Below, one piece after another: positions 18,885-29,860 of a stretch of 64,000 nucleotides of DNA. Below the pieces are notes generated by a model. The model was not told the DNA's origin. It saw only the letters and a list, made by a program, of their open reading frames with translations, and did not search any database. A program made the position numbers and the translations under genes. This DNA comes from Candidatus Krumholzibacteriia bacterium. GTDB taxonomy: Bacteria > Krumholzibacteriota > Krumholzibacteriia > WVZY01 > JAKEHA01. Numbering within the stretch: the first letter of the stretch is position 1; each line of letters begins with the position of its first letter. Location: the NCBI GenBank assembly GCA_029865265.1, contig JAOUHG010000008.1:61646-125645 (forward strand). The letters run 5' to 3'.

Positions 18885-19262
18885 TCATTTCCCCGCCCGG
18901 TGCGCGCCATTCGTCTGGAGCGCGAGCGCGATGTCCGCCTGAACTTCCTCCGCGCTGCGGGTGACGATGGTCCCCCTCGCCACCAGCACCACCCAGTGGT
19001 CGCCGGGCCACAGCGCCATGACCTGGCGCGATGCCTCCCGCAGCAGCCGCTTGGCGCGATTGCGCTTTACAGCACCTCCCACACGGCGACTGGCGACGAC
19101 CCCGATACGCAGGCCATCCGGTTCGGGCGGCGAGAAAAGAAATATAACCGTGTGATTCGCAACGAGCTTGCGCCCCGAGTCATAGCAGTGGCGAAACTGC
19201 CACGCGTGCTGGAGCGTGCGCAAGCGGCGTCGGGATGATCGCGCGGATTCTCGCGGGCCCAT
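18885..19262 (-). CDS. rnpA: RnpA, ribonuclease P protein component
   Basis: Protein subunit of RNase P, which matures tRNA 5' ends. The 125 residues contain [20 protein letters not shown] and RLLREASRQ, the RNR signature and its basic helix. ATG 19262 is chosen because it leaves a normal-length protein and avoids overlap with rpmH; the frame stays open further upstream only because the DNA is GC-rich. It sits between rpmH and yidD as in most bacteria. Confidence 0.92.
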   Translation of the reverse strand: MGPRESARSSRRRLRTLQHAWQFRHCYDSGRKLVANHTVIFLFSPPEPDGLRIGVVASRRVGGAVKRNRAKRLLREASRQVMALWPGDHWVVLVARGTIVTRSAEEVQADIALALQTNGAHRAGK

Positions 19263-19291
19263 GGTGGCACCGCACTCCGTCGCCGGATGCA

Positions 19292-19426
19292 CTACGCCGA
19301 AAGGCGCTTGCGGCCCTTCTGACGGCGACGCTTGATGACGAGCCTTCCACCGCGCGTGCTCATGCGCTTGCGAAACCCGTGATCGCGTTTCCGCTTGAGG
19401 AGGTTGGGCTGGAATGTACGCTTCAT
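19292..19426 (-). CDS. rpmH: Ribosomal protein bL34
   Basis: A 44-residue protein translated directly from the minus strand: it begins [20 protein letters not shown] and ends [10 protein letters not shown]. It matches bL34 along its whole length. ATG 19426 has AGGATT upstream. It is the first gene of the rpmH-rnpA-yidD-yidC-khpB cluster, reading away from oriC. Confidence 0.97.
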   Translation of the reverse strand: MKRTFQPNLLKRKRDHGFRKRMSTRGGRLVIKRRRQKGRKRLSA

Positions 19427-19582
19427 GATCGATAATCCTGTGTGTGCGTGATAAAAAATCCTGCCCGGCCACCGGGCCGGGGCGACCGGGTGGCGTGGAC
19501 GGGTGCTCTTTCGATAAGTCGCCGAAAGAGGAGACTCTATAGCAATCGGCCCTGCCCGTCAAGCCCGGAGAAACCCACAGGG

Positions 19583-19591
19583 TTATCCACA
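19583..19591 (+). other. DnaA box
   Basis: Exact TTATCCACA, within the rpmH-dnaA gap. Confidence 0.8.
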
Positions 19592-19826
19592 GCGGTGGAC
19601 AACTGAACCGGTTGCCATGTCACCAGATGGTCCGTTTCTGTGAGCAACTCCATTTCGCTGTTGATGGCCCCGCCGCGGCTCTGATAACTTCCGTCTCGGT
19701 GCATTTCTTCCGGGTTTGAAGCATTTCCCGACAGTTTCAAAGTCTCTAGAGTAGGTACTGTGGACAACTTCGCTACCGCAACCCCCGCTTTACCCATAAC
19801 TTATTTGTCCACAAATAGTTGGCGTA

Positions 19827-19846
19827 TTATCCACATTTGTGGATAA
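19827..19846. other. Inverted pair of DnaA boxes
   Basis: TTATCCACA (19827-19835), two bases, then TGTGGATAA (19838-19846): two exact boxes head to head. A TTGTCCACA variant sits 14 bases upstream. Confidence 0.88.
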
Positions 19847-20024
19847 CCGCTCGTCCGCTGCCGGTCCGCGTCGGAACCGGCGATTAATCAAGAGTTTCCG
19901 GGCCCGCCGACCGCGACGGTCCCGCACCAAGTCGTGGTTACGAGGTTGATGAAGGGTCTGTGCACACGCCAGCCGGACGGCAGGCGCGTGACGGAGTCTC
20001 CCCCAGGGAGAAAGGGTATCCTCC

Positions 20025-21389
20025 ATGTCGGTTTCCTCCCGCCAGAACGGCAACGACCACCTGTGGTCGGAGTTTCTCGCGTCGGTCGCCACACTCGTCA
20101 ACAAACAGACTTTCGAGACGTGGTTCAAGCCGATGCGCCTGAGTTCCGTGGATGGTGCGCGTGTCACCATCGACTGCCCCAGCAAGTTCTTCGTGGAGTG
20201 GGTCAGCGAGCACCATTCGGATAAGATCCAGTTTGCGCTGCGCCAGGTGATCGGTCTCGATCCCCAGGTGTCGCTGCAGAACGCCAATGACGCCCCGCCG
20301 GAGATTTCGCGGCGTCCGGAGATTTCGCAGATCTCGGCCGCGTCTCGATCGCGGCGGTCTGCAACCGAGGGCGAGCGGCTCAACCCGAAGTACGTGTTCG
20401 AGGAGTTCGTCGTCGGCAACAACAGCCGCATGACCTACGCCGCCTGTCTCGCCGTGTCGGAACGTCCCGCGCAGGTCTACAACCCGTTGTTCATCTACGG
20501 CGGCGTCGGCCTTGGCAAGACGCACCTCATGCAGGGCATCGGCCACGGCGTCCTGAAGCGGCAGCCGCACGCGCGCGTTCACTACTGCTCGGCGGAAGCC
20601 TTCATGAACGAAATGATCATGGGCATCCGCCAGGGCACCAGCCACGAGTTTCGCACCAAGTACCGCAATGTGGACCTGCTGCTGATCGACGACATCCAGT
20701 TTCTCGCCGGCAAGGAGAGCACCCAGGAGGAGTTCTTCCACACCTTCAACGCGCTCCACGGTGCCAGCAAGCAGATCGTCGTTACCAGTGACCGGCCGCC
20801 CAAGGAGATTCCCACCCTGGAAGACCGTCTGGTGTCGCGCTTCGAGTGGGGGCTGATTACCGACATCCAGCAGCCCGATTACGAAACCCGCCTCGCCATT
20901 CTGCGCAAGAAGGTGGAGCGCGAGAACATCATGATTCCCGACGATGTGCTGGCGCTCATCGCCGACAGCGTGAAGAGCAACATTCGCGAGCTCGAGGGCA
21001 GCCTGGTCAAGCTTCTGGTGCACGCGAGTGTGTACAAGAAGGATGTTAACATCGAGATGGCGCACGATGTCCTCAAGGACTTCGTCAAGTCGACACCCAA
21101 GAAGACCAGTATTTCGCTGATTCAGAAGATCGTATCGCAGCACTACCGGGTGCCCGTCGAGTCCATGCGCTCTAAGGTGCGTACCGCGCGCCTTGCCTTT
21201 CCGCGCCAGGTGGCCATCTATCTCGCCCGCGAGCTCACCCAGGCGTCGCTCGCGCAGATCGGACAGCGGTTTGGTGGGCGCGACCACACCACCGTGATCC
21301 ACGCTTGCTCGAAGATTTCAGACATGGTGGAACGCGATGTTTCGCTGCGCTCGACCATCAGTCAATTGCGGAAGGAGCTCTCGACCTAA
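20025..21389 (+). CDS. dnaA: DnaA, replication initiator
   Basis: AAA+ initiator of 454 residues. Domain I (about 1-85) contains LVNKQTFETWFKPM, followed by a short linker. The AAA+ domain has Walker A YGGVGLGKTHL (about 163-173), Walker B LLLIDDIQFLAG (about 220-231) and the arginine finger region LVSRFEWGL. Domain IV has the DNA-binding signature GGRDHTTVIHAC (about 423-434). Boxes on both sides of the gene show where it acts. Confidence 0.98.
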   Translation: MSVSSRQNGNDHLWSEFLASVATLVNKQTFETWFKPMRLSSVDGARVTIDCPSKFFVEWVSEHHSDKIQFALRQVIGLDPQVSLQNANDAPPEISRRPEISQISAASRSRRSATEGERLNPKYVFEEFVVGNNSRMTYAACLAVSERPAQVYNPLFIYGGVGLGKTHLMQGIGHGVLKRQPHARVHYCSAEAFMNEMIMGIRQGTSHEFRTKYRNVDLLLIDDIQFLAGKESTQEEFFHTFNALHGASKQIVVTSDRPPKEIPTLEDRLVSRFEWGLITDIQQPDYETRLAILRKKVERENIMIPDDVLALIADSVKSNIRELEGSLVKLLVHASVYKKDVNIEMAHDVLKDFVKSTPKKTSISLIQKIVSQHYRVPVESMRSKVRTARLAFPRQVAIYLARELTQASLAQIGQRFGGRDHTTVIHACSKISDMVERDVSLRSTISQLRKELST

Positions 21390-21754
21390 CACTGTCGAGC
21401 AATTCTTCCCAGACGAGGCCGGGTGTGATGATGTTCGTGTTGGTTCCCATGCGGCAACACCGTCATCAGCGCCCGGCCTCTTTGTATTTAGAAACTCTCC
21501 ACAATTTGGGGGAATCTAATGTGGACAATGTGTGGGGAGAAAAACAACATCAACAAGTGGACAGGATAACTGCGTGTACTCCACACACGGTTGACATGTG
21601 TGAACGGCGGCAACACGATAGTGTCATGCGTGTTTACGATGCACCGCCCACATACCCACAGGTCCTACTGCTACTACTGTTATTTAAATAATCCAGAGTT
21701 AGTTAAGAAGCCAGTCGCGATCCGTGGTGCGCGTGATACAATTATCCAACAGCA
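21390..21754. other. oriC part 2 (downstream of dnaA), with DnaA-trio-like unwinding element
   Basis: About 365 bases. After a terminator-like hairpin come TGTGGACAA (21520-21528) and several weaker box-like words. A box-like ATACCCACA (21652-21660) is followed by four bases (GGTC), then CTACTGCTACTACTG (21665-21679), then the AT-only TTATTTAAATAAT (21680-21692). Box, short spacer, trios and AT tract in this order match the basal unwinding system known from Bacillus subtilis. No gene was seen. Confidence 0.65.
21415..21487 (+). terminator. Three-tier hairpin after dnaA, probable terminator
   Basis: Nested arms are GAGGCCGGG/CCCGGCCTC (21415-21423 with 21472-21480), TGATGA/TCATCA and GTGTTG/CAACAC. 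TTTGTATTT follows directly. Confidence 0.65.
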
Positions 21755-22726
21755 ATGAAGATCTCATTGGGGCATATTCTTCTTCTCTTGATGCTCGCCT
21801 TCCCCATCGCGAGCCTGGCCACCCCACCGGTCTTTCTGCTCGCGTGGGGGACCAGCGGCAGCGGTGACGGTGAATTCAACTTCCCGCGAAGAATTACAGT
21901 GGGAGCGGATGGCAGCGTGTATGTCGCCGACCGCAACAACCATCGCATTCAGCGCTTTACCGCCGAGGGGGTGTTCCTGGGGGCGTGGGGCGGGCTGGGG
22001 ACGGAGCCGGGGAAGTTTGATTTTCCCTTTGGTATTGCCACCGATGACAGCGGCCATGTCTACGTGGCGGAGCGCAACAACAACCGCATCCAGAAGTTCA
22101 CCGCGGACGGCGTTTTTGTGCGTGCCTGGGGCGTTGCCGGCACCGGGCCGGGGCAGTTCAACTTCCCGGTGGGCGTGGCGGTTGACCACGACTACCGCGT
22201 CTACGTGGCCGATTCCTTCAATCACCGCATCCAGCGCTTCACCAGCACTGGGGGCTACCTGGGCCAATGGGGAGGGTTTGGGAATACCGCGGGCAAATTC
22301 AATCAGCCGGTGGTGGTGGCGGTGGATGCCGCGGCGAACGTGTATGTGTCCGACAGCGCGAACTGGCGGGTGCAGAAGTTCACCGGCACGGGAACATTCC
22401 TGACCGAGTGGGGCTCCATGGGACCGGACGACGACCAGTTCGAAGGACCCCGTGGCATCGCCTTCGATGCGCAAGGCAATGTGTGGGTTGTCGATCAAGC
22501 GCCCAGTTGGATCAAGCGCTTCACCGCGCAGGGCGTGTTCATCGAGAAGTTTGGCGGCACGGGCAGCGGCGACGGGCTCTTCGACCGGGCCGAGGACGTG
22601 GCCATCGACGCGAATGGGTATTTTTATGTTACCGACCCCGGCAACGATCGCATCCAGAAGTTCGGTCCCGACGTAGTGCCCACACGACCGACCACGTGGG
22701 GCGGGTTGAAGGCGATCTATCGCTAG
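21755..22726 (+). CDS. Secreted NHL-repeat beta-propeller protein with C-terminal TWGxxKAxYR tag
   Basis: A 323-residue secreted protein with a signal peptide (about 1-22) and six NHL-type repeats of about 47 residues. Each reads roughly 'G.FNFP.G.A.D..G.VYVADR.N.RIQ.F...G'; examples are VYVADRNNHRIQRF, VYVAERNNNRIQKF and VYVADSFNHRIQRF. NHL propellers bind proteins, RNA or sugars; no catalytic residues are seen. After the propeller the protein ends in TWGGLKAIYR. The beta-helix protein at 62 kb ends in nearly the same motif, which suggests a sorting tag. It stands alone inside the dnaA-dnaN interval, an unusual place for a secreted protein. Confidence 0.85.
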   Translation: MKISLGHILLLLMLAFPIASLATPPVFLLAWGTSGSGDGEFNFPRRITVGADGSVYVADRNNHRIQRFTAEGVFLGAWGGLGTEPGKFDFPFGIATDDSGHVYVAERNNNRIQKFTADGVFVRAWGVAGTGPGQFNFPVGVAVDHDYRVYVADSFNHRIQRFTSTGGYLGQWGGFGNTAGKFNQPVVVAVDAAANVYVSDSANWRVQKFTGTGTFLTEWGSMGPDDDQFEGPRGIAFDAQGNVWVVDQAPSWIKRFTAQGVFIEKFGGTGSGDGLFDRAEDVAIDANGYFYVTDPGNDRIQKFGPDVVPTRPTTWGGLKAIYR

Positions 22727-22753
22727 AACCCTCCCGCCGCGAGACACGAAAAC

Positions 22754-22762
22754 TTTTCCACA
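22754..22762 (+). other. DnaA-box-like site upstream of dnaN
   Basis: TTTTCCACA, one mismatch from TTATCCACA, 125 bases before the dnaN start. It may act in dnaN regulation; a chance match is possible. Confidence 0.3.
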
Positions 22763-22886
22763 CCATGCATCCCCAACTTGCGAGAGACCGCGGGGTGCGC
22801 TATAGTCCTCGGGCTCCCCAGCACTACAACCAGGGCACGTTAAACAAACCTCAAAGTTTTGTCTCGAAACGGTGGGAGGAATGGGT

Positions 22887-23999
22887 GTGAAAATCACAGT
22901 CGACCAGAAGGATTTGCTCAAGAGTCTTCAGGGTATTTCAGCCGTTGTACCAACCAAGACCTCTCTTCCGATTCTGTCGACGTTCCTGATGGAAACGAAG
23001 GGTGACGGCAAGGTCACGCTGACGGCAAACGATCTTGATGTTTCGCTCACCAACACGCTCGCGTGCGAAACCAGTGGTCATGGCAGTGTTGCCGTTCCGG
23101 GTAAGAAGTTCTTTGAAATTGCGCGTTCACTTCCCGAGGACAAGGTGGTCATCGAGACCGAAGGTGATCGCATCTCCATCAAGTGCCGGCGCAGCCGCTT
23201 CAAGATGCTCGGAAAGAGCTCGGACGAGTTCCCGAAGCTCCCCGTGCAGAAGGCCAGTGTGTCGTTTTCGATTGCTGCTTCGACCCTGGACAAGATGATC
23301 AACAAGACCAGCTACGCGGTCTCGACCGATCTCACGCGCCCCTCGCTGTGTGGGGTGTTGTGGGAGATCCGCAAGGGCGCGCTGAACATGATTGCAACCG
23401 ATGGCCACCGCCTGGCCAAGGTGGGGTTGCCCGACGCCGCCGGCTCGGGAGATGACAAGGACGTCATCGTGTCGCCCAAGGCGCTCAACATCTATCGCTC
23501 GCTGGCGGCCGAACTGGACACGGTGAATGTGTCGCTGGCCGACAACCACATCACCTTCGATCTCGGCGACAGCGTGATCTACTCGCGCCTGCTGGAGGGA
23601 CCGTTCCCGGACTACAACCAGGTGATGCCCAAGAAGAACACCCGCAAGCTCACCGTAAGCCGGATAGAGCTCACCGATGCGTGCCGTCGCGTGGCCATCC
23701 TCTCCAGCGCCATCACGCACCAGGTCAAGCTGGTGCTGGAAGACGACCGGCTTACCCTGTCCGTAAAGACGCCCGATGTGGGCGAAGCGGTGGAAGAGGT
23801 GACGTGCGGCTACGGCGCGGCCAAGATGGAGATCGGCTACAACGCGCGCTACCTGCTGGACATTCTCCGCACCATGGACAGCGACGACGTGGCTTTTCTG
23901 CTCGACCGCACCGACAACGCCGGTGTGGTGCTGCCGGAGGCGGAAGGGGCCGACATGAAGCACGAGTGCCTGCTGATGCCGCTGCGCCTCAGCGATTGA
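22887..23999 (+). CDS. dnaN: DnaN, DNA polymerase III sliding clamp
   Basis: Beta clamp of 370 residues with three repeated clamp domains. Recognisable stretches are SLPILSTFLMETK, the domain-2 motif ATDGHRLAKVG (about 173-183) and the C-terminal end LLMPLRLSD, which matches the usual MPMR-L ending. GTG 22887 is chosen because GGGAGGA lies seven bases upstream and the start MKITVDQKDLL fits the family. An ATG two codons earlier would leave no room for the ribosome site. Confidence 0.96.
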   Translation: MKITVDQKDLLKSLQGISAVVPTKTSLPILSTFLMETKGDGKVTLTANDLDVSLTNTLACETSGHGSVAVPGKKFFEIARSLPEDKVVIETEGDRISIKCRRSRFKMLGKSSDEFPKLPVQKASVSFSIAASTLDKMINKTSYAVSTDLTRPSLCGVLWEIRKGALNMIATDGHRLAKVGLPDAAGSGDDKDVIVSPKALNIYRSLAAELDTVNVSLADNHITFDLGDSVIYSRLLEGPFPDYNQVMPKKNTRKLTVSRIELTDACRRVAILSSAITHQVKLVLEDDRLTLSVKTPDVGEAVEEVTCGYGAAKMEIGYNARYLLDILRTMDSDDVAFLLDRTDNAGVVLPEAEGADMKHECLLMPLRLSD

Positions 24000-24080
24000 G
24001 CGTGTGAGCAACTGATAAACCGAACCGCGCGCGGCGGCGCTCCCAGCGCGGAGCCGCCGCCGCGGTGGAGCCCACCCAGC

Positions 24081-25193
24081 GTGCGCGTCCAGCGATTCCT
24101 CTCCACAAACTTCCGCAATCTCGCAAGCGGCGAGATAGAATTCGCGCCGGGGCTGAACTTCCTGGTCGGCGAGAACGGCCAGGGAAAAACCAACCTGCTC
24201 GAGGCGGTGTACTTCTTTCGTTTTGGCCGTTCGTTCCGCGCCGCGGCCGACACGGAGATGATCCATTTCGACGAGACCTTCTGCCGCGCAGAAGTCGACG
24301 CGTCATTCAGCGACGGACACAGCGAAACCTTCGCCTTCTCGGTTGAACACAAGGGACCCAAGACCATCAAGGTGGACGGCCAGGTGCTGGCACGCCGCTC
24401 CGCGCTGGCGGGACGCTTTCCCGCGGTGCTGTTCGGCCCCGCCGATCTGCGCATCGTTTCCGGCGAGCCCGACCACCGGCGGCGCTTCTTCGACATGGTC
24501 GGCACGATGACCGAACCGGCGTACCTGCGCAGCGCGCGCGACTACCGTCGCGCGCTCGAGCAGCGCAACGCAGCACTCAAGGCCCGAGCGGGCCGCGACG
24601 AAATTGCGGCGTGGAACGAACGCCTGGTGGAAAGCGGCGTTGATCTCATTGCGCGGCGCCGCGAACTGGTGGCGCTGATGGAAATCGAAATGACCGCGCA
24701 CGCCGGCGAGGTGCACAGCCCGTTTGATTTCGCGATGCGCTACGAAACCACCCTGCACGACGCCGCGGAGCACGCGGCCGAGATCACCCAGGAGGCCACC
24801 CTCACCAGGGCCTTCCACGACCGGTTGGCCGAGGTGGCACGCGAGGAGGCGCGCCGCGGCGTGACCCTGGTGGGGCCGCATCGCGACGACGTGCTGTTCA
24901 GCATGGCCGGCCAGGATCTGCGGCGCTACGGCTCGCAGGGACAGCGGCGCCTGTTCGCGGTGCTGCTCAAGATGGCGGAACTGTCGTATCTGGAAACGGA
25001 GCTGCGCGAGCCGTGCGTACTGCTGCTGGACGACGTATTCTCCGAGTTCGACGCATCCATCATGGCGCGCCTGCAGCGCACCCTGGACGGGACGCGCCAG
25101 GTGTTCGTCACCAGCCCGGTGGCCATCGACGACGTGCACGCACCCGGTGCGCGCTTCTACAACGTCAGCAAAGGAAGCATTTCGGCGGCATGA
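24081..25193 (+). CDS. recF: RecF, recombination mediator ATPase
   Basis: SMC-like ATPase that helps load RecA at gaps. The 370 residues show Walker A LVGENGQGKTNLLE (about 29-42), the ABC signature YGSQGQRRLFAVLLKMAE (about 275-292) and Walker B CVLLLDDVFSEFD. The start is GTG. It follows dnaN by 81 bases in the standard dnaA-dnaN-recF order, here with one NHL-protein gene inserted between dnaA and dnaN. Confidence 0.95.
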   Translation: MRVQRFLSTNFRNLASGEIEFAPGLNFLVGENGQGKTNLLEAVYFFRFGRSFRAAADTEMIHFDETFCRAEVDASFSDGHSETFAFSVEHKGPKTIKVDGQVLARRSALAGRFPAVLFGPADLRIVSGEPDHRRRFFDMVGTMTEPAYLRSARDYRRALEQRNAALKARAGRDEIAAWNERLVESGVDLIARRRELVALMEIEMTAHAGEVHSPFDFAMRYETTLHDAAEHAAEITQEATLTRAFHDRLAEVAREEARRGVTLVGPHRDDVLFSMAGQDLRRYGSQGQRRLFAVLLKMAELSYLETELREPCVLLLDDVFSEFDASIMARLQRTLDGTRQVFVTSPVAIDDVHAPGARFYNVSKGSISAA

Positions 25194-25222
25194 TGACCGA
25201 CAGCAACAAGAGGGGGAAGGAC

Positions 25223-27208
25223 ATGACGCGAAGCATCCAGCTCGGGCTCGCAATCTGTTTGACACTGGCGACGAGCGCGCACGCGCTGACGGTGGCGGAG
25301 CTCATGTCGGTGAAGAACATCACCGAGGCCCGCATCAGCCCCGACGGCGCCACGGTGGCGTTTGGCGTGGCGGCGGTGGACTCCAGCGGACGCGCGTGGG
25401 ACGCGGACGTGTGGACGGTGGACGTTGCCGGCGGCGCAGCGCGCCGCATCACGCATGACGACGCGTGGGATGACACGCCGCGCTGGGCGCCGGATGGATC
25501 GGGGCGGCTCGCATTCGTCAGCGACCGGGAGGGCGCGAACCAGGTGTTCATGGTTGCGCTTCCGGACCCCGAGCCCCGCCAGCTCACCGACACGCCCAAC
25601 GGCGTCACCGCCTTCGCGTGGTCGCCGGATGCGAGCCGGCTGGCGTTTCTCACCCCGGGCGGCCAATCGGAGGCGGCGCGCCGGCGCGCCGAAAACGGAG
25701 CCGACGTGCACATCGAAGACGAGGCGACGCCGCCGTCGCGCATCCATATCGTGGATGTCGCCACGGGCACGGACCGCGAACTCCCGCCCATCGACGCCGC
25801 CGATGTCACCACGCTCGATTGGTCCCCCGACGGAACGCGCCTGGCCGTCACCGTCCAGGATCAGAAGGGAACCATCGGATTCTTCTACGGCTCCGACATT
25901 GCCGTGGTTGATGTGACGAGCGGTGCCATGAAGACACGGGTGGCGCGCGAGGGCATGGACTTCAATCCGCGCTGGTCGCCGGACGGAAAATCGCTGGCCT
26001 TTCTCTCCCACGGCGGCGTGAAGGACTGGATCGGGTCCTGTTTCGTGTGCGTGGTCGCGGTGGACGGGGACGCCCCCCCCCGCAACGTCTCACCCGGTTT
26101 CGACGAACGGGATTACGGCGCCGAGTACCTGTGGTCCCCCGATTCGAAGAACATCTACCTGGTGGCGCCACAGGGGGTGACGCGGCAGATCTTTGCCATC
26201 GACGCCGAGAGCGGTCAGTCGAGTCGCTTGAGCGCGGGCACCGCGGTCTTCGGTGGAGTAAGCGTCTCCGCGGACGGCTCCCGCATGGCGTTCCAGCGCA
26301 CCACCATGGAGGAACCCGCCGAGATCTTCGTTTCGGTGCCGCAGCCGTTTGCGCCCGTACAACTCACCCACCTCAACGATGCCATCGCAACGACGAAGCT
26401 GGGCCGCGGGGAGATCGTGCGCTGGAAGAGTTTCGATGGCCTCGAGATCGAGGGCATCTTGGTGACACCCGCGGGGCGCCGCAAGCAACGGCCGCTGGTG
26501 ACGGTGATACACGGCGGACCATCCACCCCGTGCATGGCCGCGTTCTCCCCCCAGATTGGCGCGCCCGGATGGCCACAGGCGGATCTGGTGGCGCACACCT
26601 TCGTGGAGCGTGACTACGCCGTCTTCTTCCCGAACTTCCGGGGCAGCAGCGGCTACGGGCGCGATTTCATGCGCGCCAATATGGGCGACTGGGGGGGTGG
26701 GGACTTCAAGGACGTCATGACCGGCATCGACATGCTGGTGGAACGCGGGGTGGCCAATCCGAAACAGCTGGCCATCGTGGGCTGGAGCTATGGCGGCACG
26801 CTGACATCGTTTGCCATCACGCAGACGCCCCGCTTCGCCGCCGCGGTGGTGGGGGCGGGCGTCACCGACCACCTGAGCCAGTATGGCACCACCGACATCC
26901 CGCCGCTGATCGAGACCTACATGGGTGGAACCCCCTGGAAGGTGGCGGACACCTACCGCCGCTGTTCGAGCGTCACCCATGCGGCGGACGTCATCACACC
27001 CACGCTCCTGTGCTACGGAGAGAACGATGCCCGGGTGCCGCCGTCGCAGGGGCGCGAGTTCTACCGCATCCTGAAGCGCCGGGAGGTGCCGGCGGAGCTG
27101 GTGGTCTACCCGCGCTCGGGGCACTTTGTGTTTGAGCCGGCCCTGGAGGCGGACTTCCAGGCGCGCATGCTGGCGTGGGTGGACCGGTGGATCGAGCGCG
27201 AGAATTGA
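25223..27208 (+). CDS. Secreted S9-family prolyl oligopeptidase-like peptidase
   Basis: A 661-residue periplasmic or secreted serine peptidase. After a signal peptide (ending ATSAHA, about residue 21) comes a beta-propeller with TolB-like repeats ('ISPDG', 'WSPDGTRLA', 'WSPDGKSLAF'), then an alpha/beta hydrolase domain. The catalytic triad is visible: Ser in GWSYGG, Asp in YGENDARVPPSQG and His in PRSGHFVF. ATG 25223 is preferred: GGGGGAAGG lies just upstream and the signal peptide begins there. Earlier ATGs at 25190 and 25193 overlap the recF stop and would add a hydrophilic lead. A run of nine C at about 26073 lies in the coding region. Substrate unknown. Confidence 0.9.
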   Translation: MTRSIQLGLAICLTLATSAHALTVAELMSVKNITEARISPDGATVAFGVAAVDSSGRAWDADVWTVDVAGGAARRITHDDAWDDTPRWAPDGSGRLAFVSDREGANQVFMVALPDPEPRQLTDTPNGVTAFAWSPDASRLAFLTPGGQSEAARRRAENGADVHIEDEATPPSRIHIVDVATGTDRELPPIDAADVTTLDWSPDGTRLAVTVQDQKGTIGFFYGSDIAVVDVTSGAMKTRVAREGMDFNPRWSPDGKSLAFLSHGGVKDWIGSCFVCVVAVDGDAPPRNVSPGFDERDYGAEYLWSPDSKNIYLVAPQGVTRQIFAIDAESGQSSRLSAGTAVFGGVSVSADGSRMAFQRTTMEEPAEIFVSVPQPFAPVQLTHLNDAIATTKLGRGEIVRWKSFDGLEIEGILVTPAGRRKQRPLVTVIHGGPSTPCMAAFSPQIGAPGWPQADLVAHTFVERDYAVFFPNFRGSSGYGRDFMRANMGDWGGGDFKDVMTGIDMLVERGVANPKQLAIVGWSYGGTLTSFAITQTPRFAAAVVGAGVTDHLSQYGTTDIPPLIETYMGGTPWKVADTYRRCSSVTHAADVITPTLLCYGENDARVPPSQGREFYRILKRREVPAELVVYPRSGHFVFEPALEADFQARMLAWVDRWIEREN

Positions 27209-27349
27209 GCCGCGCGCGCACCCCCGGACGGGGGCGGTGTTAACCGCGCCGATTACATCCACAATTTATTTATTTCAAAGGATTTGCGCCGACCGGCGCG
27301 CAAAAATACAGGTATCATTTCGGCCGCGAAACCGCTAGATTCTGAAGGT

Positions 27350-27655
27350 ATGGCGCGGCGTCCTTTTACCCGCATCGGGGCGGTCCTCCCGTCCGTTCTC
27401 CGGGATCTCGGGCTGCAGAAACGATTCAGTGAGCGCAGGCTCGTCGAGCGCTGGCCCGACGTGGTGGGGCCGGAACTCGCGCGCCGCGCGCGCGCGATGC
27501 GTTTCGAGCGCGGGACGCTCTTCGTCCACGTGGACCACGGGGCGTGGATGCAGGAATTGCACTTTATGGAAAAGGAACTCGTGCGTAAGCTACGCGCGGC
27601 GTGCCCGGACGTAGATCTGGTGAGAATCCGGTTCGGCGCGAAGGAAATGGAATAG
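27350..27655 (+). CDS. dciA: DciA (DUF721), replicative-helicase loader
   Basis: A 101-residue DUF721 protein. DciA helps load the DnaB helicase in the many bacteria that lack DnaC or DnaI. The KH-like core is seen in VERWPDVVGPELARRARAMR and FVHVDHGAWMQELHFMEKEL. It sits 12 bases before gyrB and after recF, a frequent DciA position. No DnaC- or DnaI-like gene is present here, which agrees. Confidence 0.85.
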   Translation: MARRPFTRIGAVLPSVLRDLGLQKRFSERRLVERWPDVVGPELARRARAMRFERGTLFVHVDHGAWMQELHFMEKELVRKLRAACPDVDLVRIRFGAKEME

Positions 27656-29653
<1,998 letters not shown>

Positions 29654-29656
29654 AAC

Positions 29657-29860
29657 ATGGCAGTCAACCGAAAGAACCTCCGGGTGCGCGTGCTCGAACG
29701 GCACGAGGGGTTCGACGACGACTTGAAAGACGCCACACCGGCGGATCGAATTGCGATGGTCTGGCCGCTGACCGTCGATGTGTGGGCGTTCATGGGGTAC
29801 GACATTGCTCAATACAGATTATCACGACATATTGTCCGCGTTATCCACCGCGAAGGCTGA
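29657..29860 (+). CDS. Small protein of a nucleotidyltransferase pair
   Basis: A 67-residue protein with the stretch AMVWPLTVDVWAFMG followed by RLSRHIVRVI. I recognise this as the small open frame that often precedes MNT-type nucleotidyltransferases, but its function is not established. Its end overlaps the next gene. The pair may be a toxin-antitoxin-like module or a domestic enzyme with an accessory protein. Confidence 0.55.
   Translation: MAVNRKNLRVRVLERHEGFDDDLKDATPADRIAMVWPLTVDVWAFMGYDIAQYRLSRHIVRVIHREG

Larger units (their letters stand above)
19427..20024. other. oriC part 1 (rpmH-dnaA intergenic region)
   Basis: About 600 bases between divergent rpmH and dnaA. It contains three exact DnaA boxes (19583-19591; 19827-19835 and 19838-19846, the last two as an inverted pair). 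TGTGGACAA variants lie at 19759-19767 and, inverted, at 19805-19813. The flank around 19790-19850 is AT-richer than its surroundings. Short frames here are not convincing genes. Confidence 0.85.

Noticed and set aside
18885..19562. RnpA starting as far back as 19562
   Set aside because: That would run through rpmH antisense-free frame shadow and give a 225-residue protein. The family is about 110-130 residues, and ATG 19262 fits.
19537..19797. Small minus-strand frame in the rpmH-dnaA gap
   Set aside because: It lies over DnaA boxes, has no recognisable protein features and no clear ribosome site.
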